Below, piece after piece: positions 1-5,070 of a DNA stretch of 5,070 nt. The notes under the pieces were generated by a model. That model had not been told where the DNA came from. It ran no database searches and was given only the letters and a program-made list of their open reading frames with translations. A program made the translations under genes and the position numbers. This DNA comes from Verrucomicrobiota bacterium (GTDB taxonomy: Bacteria; Verrucomicrobiota; Verrucomicrobiia; Chthoniobacterales; Xiphinematobacteraceae), in NCBI GenBank assembly GCA_003176035.1, contig PSRL01000143.1, positions 1 to 5,070 on the forward strand, given 5' to 3'. Position 1 is the stretch's first letter, and every line of letters starts with the position of its first letter.

Positions 1-771
1 ACCTTCTGCGTCTCTACCAACGAAGAAACCGGTCAAACTATTATCGCGGGAATGGGTGAATTGCATCTTGAAATTATTCGAGATCGGATGTTGCGCGAAT
101 TTAAAGTGGATGCTAACGCCGGAAAACCACAGATCGCCTATAAAGAAACCATTCTGATGCCAGGGGATGGCGAAGGAAAGCTGGTCAAACAATCCGGAGG
201 TCGCGGCCAATATGGTCACGTCATCATCAAAATTCAACCGAACGAACGCGGTAAGGGCAGCACGATTGAAAACAAAGTGGTTGGTGGTACTATTCCTAAG
301 GAATTTATACCTGCGGTTGTTAAAGGGCTCAATGAGGGTTTGCTTAACGGCGTTGTCGGGGGATATCCGGTGATCGATGTCCATATCGACATTATCGATG
401 GTTCTTATCATGATGTGGACTCCAATGAAATGGCATTTAAGATGGCTGCGATTTTCGCGATCAAAGATGCTCTCAAAAAGTCCAAACCCATCTTGCTTGA
501 GCCAATTATGAAGGTCGAAAATATCACTCCCGACGAGTTTCAGGGCGATATCATGGGCGACCTCAATCGACGCCGCGCGCGTATCGTTGGAATCGATGGC
601 AAAGGAACACTCAGCACAATTAATGCGGAGGTTCCGCTTGCGGAAATGTTTGGTTACGCAACCGCCATTCGATCCCTCTCTAAGGGACGTTCCTCATATT
701 CGATGCAGCCCTCTCATTTTGAACAGGTGCCTCAGCAAGTTTTAAACGCGGTGCTCGATCAAAAAAATTAA
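1..771 (+). CDS. fusA: Elongation factor G, C-terminal part (5' end outside window)
   Basis: EF-G is the cytosolic GTPase that drives ribosomal translocation and, with RRF, ribosome recycling. The frame is open from base 1, so 256 C-terminal residues are visible out of about 700 usual for the family; the GTPase domain and domain II lie upstream of the window. Visible residues 1-36 are the end of domain III (EETGQTIIAGMGELHLEI). Domain IV follows from about residue 44 (KPQIAYKETI, then SGGRGQYGHV at 65-74), with the conserved tip loop DGSYHDVDSNEMAF including His137 of the fragment. Domain V starts near residue 166 (LLEPIMKVENITPDEFQGDI) and contains the GDLNRRRARI motif. The protein ends normally with TAA at 769-771. 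The neighbouring S10-cluster genes indicate that this is the canonical str-operon EF-G rather than a paralogue. rpsJ follows after 13 bases, with no tuf gene between them. Confidence 0.97.
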   Translation, partial: TFCVSTNEETGQTIIAGMGELHLEIIRDRMLREFKVDANAGKPQIAYKETILMPGDGEGKLVKQSGGRGQYGHVIIKIQPNERGKGSTIENKVVGGTIPKEFIPAVVKGLNEGLLNGVVGGYPVIDVHIDIIDGSYHDVDSNEMAFKMAAIFAIKDALKKSKPILLEPIMKVENITPDEFQGDIMGDLNRRRARIVGIDGKGTLSTINAEVPLAEMFGYATAIRSLSKGRSSYSMQPSHFEQVPQQVLNAVLDQKN

Positions 772-784
772 CGAAAAAAAATTG

Positions 785-1102
785 ATGGCTACTGCAACAA
801 AACAAAAAATTCGAATTCGTCTTAAGGGATACGATTATCGCATCCTGGATGCTGCTGCTGCTGAAATCGTTGAAACAGCTCGTCGTACAGGTTCTAAAGT
901 GAATGGCCCGATTCCTCTCCCCACGGAAATCGAACGATTTACGGTCAACCGTTCCCCACATGTTGACAAAAAGTCCATGGATCAGTTTGAAATCCGCACG
1001 CACAAGCGCCTTTTGGATATCATCGAACCTACCGCCAAGACCGTCGATGAACTGCGCAAGTTAACCCTGCCCGCGGGCGTGGATATTAATATTAAAATTT
1101 AA
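785..1102 (+). CDS. rpsJ: 30S ribosomal protein S10 (NusE)
   Basis: S10 sits in the head of the 30S subunit and, as NusE, also joins NusB in transcription antitermination. The product is 105 residues, the usual size. Diagnostic segments are KIRIRLKGYDYRILD (residues 8-22), the GPIPLPTEIERFTVNRSPHV stretch (41-60) and the conserved loop and helix DKKSMDQFEIRTHKRLLDI (61-79), ending with PAGVDINIKI. ATG at 785 is preferred as the start; an in-frame TTG directly upstream (782) would add one residue and is less likely. The upstream sequence is an A-rich run with no Shine-Dalgarno motif, so translation may be coupled to fusA, which stops 13 bases earlier. It is the first gene of the S10 cluster. 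Confidence 0.97.
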   Translation: MATATKQKIRIRLKGYDYRILDAAAAEIVETARRTGSKVNGPIPLPTEIERFTVNRSPHVDKKSMDQFEIRTHKRLLDIIEPTAKTVDELRKLTLPAGVDINIKI

Positions 1103-1113
1103 TGATGTCATGA
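1102..1113 (+). other. Three-codon minicistron bridging rpsJ stop and rplC start
   Basis: The rpsJ stop codon overlaps an ATG by one base (TAATG). That frame reads ATG ATG TCA and then TGA, and the TGA overlaps the rplC start in an ATGA arrangement. The layout is directly visible. Whether ribosomes use it, for example to carry terminating ribosomes onto the SD-less rplC start, is inference, and it could be chance in an AT-rich junction. Confidence 0.2.
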
Positions 1114-1805
1114 GTACAGGACTTTTAGGAAAAAAGAAGGAGATGACGCGCGTTTATGATGACAACGGGCGCCTGATTTCCGTGACCATTATCGAAGTGA
1201 GCAAAAACCGAGTTTTACAACTGAAAACCGCTGAGAAAGACGGATATCGGGCCGTTCAAGTGGGCTTTGATGACCAAAAGCCTCAACGGTGCAACAAGGC
1301 TCAGCTTGGGCATTTTTCCAAAAGCGGCTCTTCTCCGAAGAAGTTTATTCGCGAGTTTCGTCTCAAAGAACAAGAAACCGCCCCGGAAATGGGAGACTTG
1401 CCGATTACAAATTTTGAAGTCGGTCAATTCGTGGATGTCATTGGCCACAGCAAAGGAAAAGGATTTCAAGGTGTCGTGAAGCGCCATGGATTTGCAGGAC
1501 AGCCCGCCAGCCATGGATCTATGATGCACCGGAGAACGGGTGCTATCGGCAACCGTTCCACACCCGGGCGCGTTTGGAAAAACGTGGGAATGCCTGGCCA
1601 CATGGGAAACGAACGCGTGACTGTTCAGAATTTGCAAATTGTCCAAGTCCGCGAAGAGGATCAGGTGATTCTTGTGAGCGGCTCGGTTCCGGGGCCAAAA
1701 AATAGCTACCTCATTGTGCGACCTTCCAAGAAAAAGGCCGGGCAAAAAGCAACTTCCAAAGGTCAGTCCGTCCGGCAAGGGCCTTCTGCCGCAGGCAAAA
1801 AATAA
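1110..1805 (+). CDS. rplC: 50S ribosomal protein L3
   Basis: L3 is an early 23S rRNA-binding assembly protein whose long loop reaches the peptidyl transferase centre. The product is 231 residues. It opens with the typical GLLGKKKEMTRVYDDNGRLI (4-23). It carries the GHSKGKGFQGVVKRHGFAGQ core (112-131), then SHGSMMHRRTGAIGNRSTPG (134-153), followed by the GHMGNERVTVQNL motif (163-175) and VSGSVPGPKNSYLIVRPS (189-206). The position of the E. coli PrmB-methylated glutamine (Gln150, in IGQNQTPG) is not Gln here (IGNRSTPG), as in many bacteria. A basic, low-complexity tail of about 25 residues follows the conserved end. The start has no Shine-Dalgarno; ATG 1110 fits the family N-terminus exactly. 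The gene ends with tandem in-frame stops TAA-TAG (1803-1808). Confidence 0.97.
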   Translation: MSTGLLGKKKEMTRVYDDNGRLISVTIIEVSKNRVLQLKTAEKDGYRAVQVGFDDQKPQRCNKAQLGHFSKSGSSPKKFIREFRLKEQETAPEMGDLPITNFEVGQFVDVIGHSKGKGFQGVVKRHGFAGQPASHGSMMHRRTGAIGNRSTPGRVWKNVGMPGHMGNERVTVQNLQIVQVREEDQVILVSGSVPGPKNSYLIVRPSKKKAGQKATSKGQSVRQGPSAAGKK

Positions 1806-1811
1806 TAGACC

Positions 1812-2426
1812 ATGAGTGCTACCATATTGACGGCTGAAGAAGCCAAAGAATCTAAAATTGAGCTGATTATAAACGCTAAGGGCACCCAAGCGGTCCATGA
1901 TGTGGTTGTGGCATTACGTGCCAATCGCCGTAGCGGGACTGCCAATACAAAGACGAAGGGTGAGGTTGCGCTGTCCGGCGCAAAGCCTTGGAGGCAAAAA
2001 GGCACTGGGCGAGCTCGTGCGGGATATAAATCTTCCCCGGTTTGGACCGGAGGAGGCGTGGCTTTTGGTCCGAAACCCCGGGATTATAGTAAAAAAATTC
2101 CTAAAAAAATCAAGCGCTTGGCCCTTCTTAAGGCGTTAAGCTCCCGGATTCTTTCGGGTGATGTTCTTGTTTCAGATACCTTTCAAGTTGCAGAACCAAA
2201 AACAAAGAAATTCTTAGCCATTCTCAACGGCATTGCTCCCAAAAATTCCAAGGTCTTGGTGATCAGTCATTCATTTGATGAAAACACCTTAAAGGCCGCG
2301 CGAAATGTTCAAGAGACCCTTTTATTGCTTGCACGAAATGTCAATGTGGAGCACTTGCTAGCCTTCGACAAAATTCTTATCACGCGCGATGCGCTCAACG
2401 TCATTGCTGAAAGATTGATAAACTAA
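1812..2426 (+). CDS. rplD: 50S ribosomal protein L4
   Basis: L4 binds 23S rRNA and its extended loop lines the exit tunnel; in E. coli it also represses its own operon, which has not been shown for this lineage. The product is 204 residues, a normal length. The family signature runs from RANRRSGTANTKTKGEV (36-52) through GAKPWRQKGTGRARAGYKSS (56-75), the tunnel loop, to the GGGVAFGPKPRDYSKKIPKK stretch (80-99), followed by LALLKALSSRILSGDVLVSD. The N-terminal segment before the ANRRSG motif (KGTQAVHDVVVAL) resembles verrucomicrobial L4 proteins as I remember them. ATG 1812 lies 6 bases after the rplC TAA and has no Shine-Dalgarno within range. The C-terminal part (VISHSFDENTLKAARNV, then VEHLLAFDKILITRDAL) is the usual Rossmann-like end of the protein. 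Confidence 0.97.
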   Translation: MSATILTAEEAKESKIELIINAKGTQAVHDVVVALRANRRSGTANTKTKGEVALSGAKPWRQKGTGRARAGYKSSPVWTGGGVAFGPKPRDYSKKIPKKIKRLALLKALSSRILSGDVLVSDTFQVAEPKTKKFLAILNGIAPKNSKVLVISHSFDENTLKAARNVQETLLLLARNVNVEHLLAFDKILITRDALNVIAERLIN

Positions 2427-2428
2427 AA

Positions 2429-2713
2429 ATGAAAGACGCTTACGATTTTATCCAAAATGTGTTGCTCACGGAGAAAGCCACCCTGCTTTCTGAAAAGCAC
2501 AATCAATATGTCTTTCGAGTCTCCCCGGCGGCTAATAAAATTCAGATTAAGCAGGCTATTGAGCAAATTTTTAATAAAAAAGTTGTGCGGGTAAACACCG
2601 CAAATTATGCCGGCAAGAAAAAGCGCGAACGGCGGGCGGATTTTGGTCGGAGGTCCCATTGGAAGAAAGCGGTGGTGACTCTAAAAGAAGGCGAAAAATT
2701 AGATCTTATTTAA
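2429..2713 (+). CDS. rplW: 50S ribosomal protein L23
   Basis: L23 lies at the mouth of the polypeptide exit tunnel and is the docking site for trigger factor and SRP. The product is 94 residues, a typical length. The N-terminal VLLTEKATLL (11-20) contains Glu15, which aligns with E. coli Glu18, the residue needed for trigger-factor binding. The middle has the family pattern NKIQIKQAIEQIFNKKVVRV (36-55) with NTANY following. The C-terminus has GRRSHWKKAVVTLKEGEKLD (73-92), the most conserved block. The gap after rplD is only 2 bases, with no Shine-Dalgarno, so translational coupling to rplD is likely. Confidence 0.96.
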   Translation: MKDAYDFIQNVLLTEKATLLSEKHNQYVFRVSPAANKIQIKQAIEQIFNKKVVRVNTANYAGKKKRERRADFGRRSHWKKAVVTLKEGEKLDLI

Positions 2714-2717
2714 CATC

Positions 2718-2721
2718 GGAG
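2718..2721 (+). promoter_or_regulatory. Shine-Dalgarno of rplB (GGAG)
   Basis: GGAG lies 7 bases before the rplB ATG, in the 15-base gap after rplW. It is the only convincing Shine-Dalgarno among the visible gene starts of this window, which suggests that rplB can recruit ribosomes independently. Confidence 0.7.
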
Positions 2722-2728
2722 AAAACCT

Positions 2729-3577
2729 ATGGCTCTAAAAACATTTCGTCCTTTGACCCCTTCGTTACGCTTTAAGGTACTGCCGGCATTTGAAGAGATT
2801 ACCAAAAAAAAGCATCGGCCGGTCAAATCTCTCAGCCGCTCCTTGAAAAAAACAGGTGGTCGCAATAACCAAGGGCGAGTGACCACTCGCCATCGGGGAG
2901 GGGGACATAAGCGCAAATTGCGTTTGATCGATTTCAAACGTCGCAAACAAAACATTTTTGCCTCCGTGATCGCGATCGAATACGATCCCAATCGATCAGC
3001 CCGAATTGCATTGATTGAATACGAGGATCAGGAAAAGGCCTATATCCTGGCTCCAATGGGATTAAAAGTTGGGGACCGGATCATGGCAGGTGATCAAGCT
3101 GATCCCTCAGTAGGAAACGCATTGCCTCTCAAAGCAATTCCGTTGGGTGCATCCATTCACAATATCGAATTAACTCCCGGACGTGGGGGCCAGCTAGTGC
3201 GAAGCGCGGGAGCCCAGGCTTTTCTTACAAACCGAGAGAGTGGATTGGCGATTATTAAGTTAGCCTCCGGTGAGATTCGCAAGATCAATGAGAACTGCTT
3301 GGCGACGCTCGGACAAGTTGGAAATTCCGATCATATGAATGTTTCCAGCGGTAAAGCGGGACGCACTCGTTGGCTAGGCCGCAGACCCCATGTTCGCGGT
3401 ATGGTGATGAACCCAGTGGACCACCCAATGGGGGGCGGCCAAGGCAAGAGCAAAGGTGGCGGCGGACGACATCACCCCGTAAGCCCATGGGGGCAACTTG
3501 CCAAGGGCTTTAAAACTCGTAAAAAACACAAGCCATCCGATCGCTTCATTGTACAACGAAAGAAAGCTAAAAAATAA
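2729..3577 (+). CDS. rplB: 50S ribosomal protein L2
   Basis: L2 is needed for subunit association and supports peptidyl transferase centre assembly. The product is 282 residues against 273 in E. coli. The N-terminal RNA-binding region shows GGRNNQGRVTTRHRGGGHKR (43-62) and LIDFKRRK (66-73), followed by IEYDPNRSARIALIEY (83-98) and YILAPMGLKVGDRI (105-118). The second barrel has GGQLVRSAGAQAFL (153-166), LASGEIRKI (178-186) and ATLGQVGN (192-199). The C-terminal block MNPVDHPMGGGQGKSKGGGG (227-246) keeps the Asp-His pair (D231, H232; E. coli D228, H229). It carries Met where E. coli has His231, and the glycine-rich loop before HPVSPWG is about four residues longer than in E. coli. It ends with the usual basic tail (SDRFIVQRKKAKK). 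The start is fixed by a good Shine-Dalgarno and by the family N-terminus. Confidence 0.98.
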   Translation: MALKTFRPLTPSLRFKVLPAFEEITKKKHRPVKSLSRSLKKTGGRNNQGRVTTRHRGGGHKRKLRLIDFKRRKQNIFASVIAIEYDPNRSARIALIEYEDQEKAYILAPMGLKVGDRIMAGDQADPSVGNALPLKAIPLGASIHNIELTPGRGGQLVRSAGAQAFLTNRESGLAIIKLASGEIRKINENCLATLGQVGNSDHMNVSSGKAGRTRWLGRRPHVRGMVMNPVDHPMGGGQGKSKGGGGRHHPVSPWGQLAKGFKTRKKHKPSDRFIVQRKKAKK

Positions 3578-3582
3578 TTCCT

Positions 3583-3861
3583 ATGGGTAGATCACTAAAA
3601 AAGGGACCGTTTGTTGAATGGAAGCTTCTGCTGAAAATCGATAAGCTCAACAACGCTGGTATCAAAAAGCCCATTAAAACTTGGTACCGTCGCAGTACCA
3701 TTACTCCCGATTTTGTAGGACACACCTTCAATGTTCACAATGGGAAAAGCTTTATTCCAGTTTTTGTGACAGAAAATATGGTGGGCCATAAGCTTGGAGA
3801 ATTTGCGCCTACTCGTATTTTCAAGAAGCACGGCTCTCACACCGCAAAAGTGACGAAGTAA
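3583..3861 (+). CDS. rpsS: 30S ribosomal protein S19
   Basis: S19 is located in the 30S head, pairs with S13 and contacts the A-site tRNA region and the B1a intersubunit bridge. The product is 92 residues, the normal length. It starts GRSLKKGPFVEWKLLLKI (2-19), with Gly in place of the common Pro at position 2. It has IKTWYRRSTITPDFVGHTFN (31-50), VHNGKSFIPVFV (51-62) and the highly conserved MVGHKLGEFAPTRIFKKHGS (66-85). It begins 5 bases after the rplB stop without a Shine-Dalgarno. What follows is not rplV, its usual neighbour, but an unrelated gene region (3862-4764). Confidence 0.97.
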   Translation: MGRSLKKGPFVEWKLLLKIDKLNNAGIKKPIKTWYRRSTITPDFVGHTFNVHNGKSFIPVFVTENMVGHKLGEFAPTRIFKKHGSHTAKVTK

Positions 3862-3872
3862 TTTATTCAGTG

Positions 3873-3926
3873 ATGTTACACAAAAAAGAAATAACCCTCC
3901 TTCTCCGGCAGCCCTTGGATTCCTAA
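3873..3926 (+). other. 17-codon ORF after rpsS; possible true 5' end of the next gene
   Basis: ATG at 3873 lies 11 bases after the rpsS stop, a spacing like the other junctions here, and opens a 17-residue frame beginning MLHKKEITLLLRQ and ending TCC TAA. The frame of the following exported-protein gene is already open from 3895, so a +1 shift within about 3892-3926 would join the two into one protein of roughly 296 residues. It could instead be a short leader peptide or non-coding sequence. No Shine-Dalgarno is visible. What is seen is the ORF and the overlap; the link to the next gene is inference. Confidence 0.25.
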
Positions 3927-3978
3927 AAGAAAGTCCTATCAGTTATTCATACGCATTAACCCTCAATTTTTATTACGG

Positions 3979-3998
3979 CTGGCTCTCATGGGGGCCAG
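3979..3998 (+). promoter_or_regulatory. Possible hairpin enclosing ATG 3988
   Basis: CTGGCTC (3979-3985) can pair with GGGCCAG (3992-3998), seven pairs including one T-G wobble, leaving the hexanucleotide loop TCATGG that contains ATG 3988. If 3988 were the real start, the codon would be presented in a loop between strong stems. If translation begins further upstream, the hairpin is simply inside coding sequence. There is no T-run after it, so it is not an intrinsic terminator. Confidence 0.25.
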
Positions 3999-4764
3999 TT
4001 TAGTGAGCCTGACAATAGCTCATGCAGTAGAATCAGGCAGTAGATCTTTGACAAATTCTGAATTACAGCGCTCTTCTTCAAGCGGAACGACGATAGATGT
4101 TCCGGTTGTTGATGATGGAGACACATTTTCTGCTCTACGAGAAAAACAGATCCTTTTGGAAGCTACAGTTCGTTCTCTGACAGATAGCTTAGTCCAATCA
4201 AATTTAGACGCTGAGACCTCACGTCGCCAGGCAGCTGATTTGGCACTTAAGCTTGAAACCTTTGGTATTTTTCATGTAGATACGGACCAGCCCACTGGCG
4301 AGCAGAAATTATATTCCGCCGTTCGGGCACTGCGCGATCTCAAAGACCAGAGAGACGAAACGCGATTGGAGCTGACACGTCTTGTCGGAGCAGTTTTAAC
4401 TTTGTTAAAGACGGCGGATCGAGTGGATCCCATTGCTCGCTCCGCAGTGGAGATAGAATTGCGCAGAGCAAAAGAGATGTTGGGAGAAAATAACTTAGAA
4501 ACAAAAACTCAGACCGTCTCTTTGGACCATGCGACAGTGGTGGACGTAAAAGATGAATTGAGCTTGGTGATTGTAAATGTTGGTAGAAAGCAAGGCGTTC
4601 AGCTAGGTATGTATTTTAAAGTGATGCGAGCCGCAAAGGAGCTAGGAACAGTTCGAGTAGTGGATGTGAGAGATCGTATTTGTGGAGCGGTAATTCAGAA
4701 TTTGAGTTCGGTGAAACAGCCTATTCGACAGGGAGACCACCTGCGGGTGGAAATACAACGATAA
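3988..4764 (+). CDS. Putative exported coiled-coil protein inserted between rpsS and rplV
   Basis: I do not recognise this as a named family. From the only in-frame ATG the product is 258 residues. Residues 1-13 end in AHA before VES, a plausible signal peptidase I site, but this stretch alone lacks a basic n-region. The same frame is open back to 3895, and its upstream codons encode PKRKSYQLFIRINPQFLLRL, which would complete a Sec signal peptide; the real start is therefore probably upstream and non-ATG or frameshifted. After a Ser/Thr-rich, acidic linker (15-46), residues 47-91 form a charged heptad-like helix (LREKQILLEATVRSLTDSLV), and 104-166 a second helical region (LRDLKDQRDETRLELTRLVG). 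Residues 180-258 are beta-rich: VVDVKDELSLVIVNVGRKQG, GVQLGMYFKV, LGTVRVVDVRDRICGAVI, IRQGDHLRVEI. This pattern is reminiscent of FlgT-C or MreC-type small barrels. A periplasmic or envelope role is inference. It ends 19 bases before rplV and should be co-transcribed with the ribosomal genes. Confidence 0.75.
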   Translation: MGASLVSLTIAHAVESGSRSLTNSELQRSSSSGTTIDVPVVDDGDTFSALREKQILLEATVRSLTDSLVQSNLDAETSRRQAADLALKLETFGIFHVDTDQPTGEQKLYSAVRALRDLKDQRDETRLELTRLVGAVLTLLKTADRVDPIARSAVEIELRRAKEMLGENNLETKTQTVSLDHATVVDVKDELSLVIVNVGRKQGVQLGMYFKVMRAAKELGTVRVVDVRDRICGAVIQNLSSVKQPIRQGDHLRVEIQR

Positions 4765-4783
4765 GTCATTAAAAGCATTCAAA

Positions 4784-5070
4784 ATGCAGGTAGAATCAAC
4801 ATATAAATACGCGAGAATCTCGGCATTCAAAGCACGAGAAGTCACCCGCACCATTCAGGGGCTTCCTGCCCTCGATGCCCTCGATGTGTTAAGCTTGGCA
4901 GCTGGCTTCAAAAAAGTGTCGCTTTTTGTCATTAAGACACTGAAGAGCGCCATCGCCAATGCCGAAAATAACAACAATTTGAAGCCGGAGAAGCTGGTAA
5001 TCAGAGAAGCCGTTGTAGGAGAGGGACCGACGTTTCAAAGATTTCAGCCCAAAGCCCGTGGGAGCGCGGG
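4784..5070 (+). CDS. rplV: 50S ribosomal protein L22, N-terminal part (3' end outside window)
   Basis: L22 binds all domains of 23S rRNA, and its long beta-hairpin lines the exit tunnel, near the macrolide site. The frame runs from ATG 4784 to the window end, giving 95 residues of about 110-120 expected. The family is clear from KYARISAFKAREVTRTIQGL (8-27), the helix KTLKSAIANAENNNN (51-65), LVIREAVVGEGP (71-82) and TFQRFQPKARGSA (83-95); the sequence stops at the tunnel hairpin. Compared with common L22 proteins, the segment LSLAAGFKKVSLFVIKTL (36-53) is rather divergent. The start lies 19 bases after the preceding stop, with no in-frame alternative start in the gap and no Shine-Dalgarno. 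The next expected gene is rpsC. Confidence 0.95.
   Translation, partial: MQVESTYKYARISAFKAREVTRTIQGLPALDALDVLSLAAGFKKVSLFVIKTLKSAIANAENNNNLKPEKLVIREAVVGEGPTFQRFQPKARGSA

Noticed and set aside
782..784. TTG as the start codon of rpsJ
   Set aside because: It would only add one residue in front of the ATG at 785, which matches the usual S10 N-terminus; ATG is preferred.
680..1003. Minus-strand open frame across the fusA-rpsJ junction
   Set aside because: It overlaps conserved EF-G domain V and S10 coding sequence and shows no protein-like features.
1215..1898. A 227-codon open frame on the minus strand across rplC and the start of rplD
   Set aside because: It is antisense to two unmistakable ribosomal protein genes, and its translation has no recognisable domain; it is a shadow of their codon pattern.
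3862..3987. A promoter or terminator after rpsS
   Set aside because: Hexamer-like fragments such as TTGGAT and TATCAG occur, but none has convincing consensus and spacing, and no GC-rich stem followed by a T-run is present.
4775..4831. Direct repeat GCATTCAAA at 4775-4783 and 4823-4831
   Set aside because: It is nine bases only, one copy in the gap and one inside rplV codons; most likely chance, with no sign of insertion target duplication.
4642..4854. Minus-strand open frame across the end of the inserted gene and the rplV start
   Set aside because: It is antisense to the coding region on both sides, with no recognisable motif.

Overview
The window is a stretch of a bacterial S10/str-type ribosomal protein superoperon, entirely on the + strand. 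In order it holds the 3' part of fusA (EF-G), rpsJ (S10), rplC (L3), rplD (L4), rplW (L23), rplB (L2), rpsS (S19), one non-ribosomal gene (ATG-bounded at 3988-4764), and the 5' part of rplV (L22), which is cut by the window end. The gene order and the family motifs make every ribosomal call secure. Two genes are truncated by the window edges only: fusA lacks its 5' part and rplV its 3' end.

The organism is probably a member of the PVC group, most likely Verrucomicrobiota. This rests on remembered family resemblance, mainly the L4 N-terminal region (KGTQAVHDVVVALRANRRSG), the L22 motifs (REVTRTIQGLP, GEGPTFQRFQPKARGSA) and the L2 loop HPMGGGQG. It has not been tested by a search. Intergenic gaps from fusA to rpsS are 2-15 bases, and every complete cistron ends in TAA. 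Only rplB has a clear Shine-Dalgarno sequence (GGAG, 7 bases before its ATG). The other starts follow A-rich or AT-rich sequence, so coupled or SD-independent initiation is likely. fusA runs directly into rpsJ: there is no tuf gene and no room for an E. coli-type S10 leader.

The unusual part is 3862-4783. S19 and L22 genes are normally adjacent, but here they are separated by a gene for a probable exported coiled-coil protein with a C-terminal beta-rich domain. Its 5' end is problematic. The only in-frame ATG (3988) lies in the middle of what looks like a signal peptide, and the basic n-region is encoded upstream in the same frame (open from 3895) without a standard start codon. A short ATG ORF (3873-3926) in another frame could supply the start if a +1 shift, a sequence error or a programmed event joined the two. 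This locus is the only part of the window that looks worth follow-up; the rest is a conventional translation operon.

Functionally, the ribosomal genes encode the 50S core around the peptidyl transferase centre and exit tunnel (L2, L3, L4, L22, L23), two 30S head proteins (S10, S19) and the translocase EF-G, so they are expected to be co-transcribed and growth-rate controlled. No promoter, terminator, tRNA, mobile element or CRISPR array was recognised.
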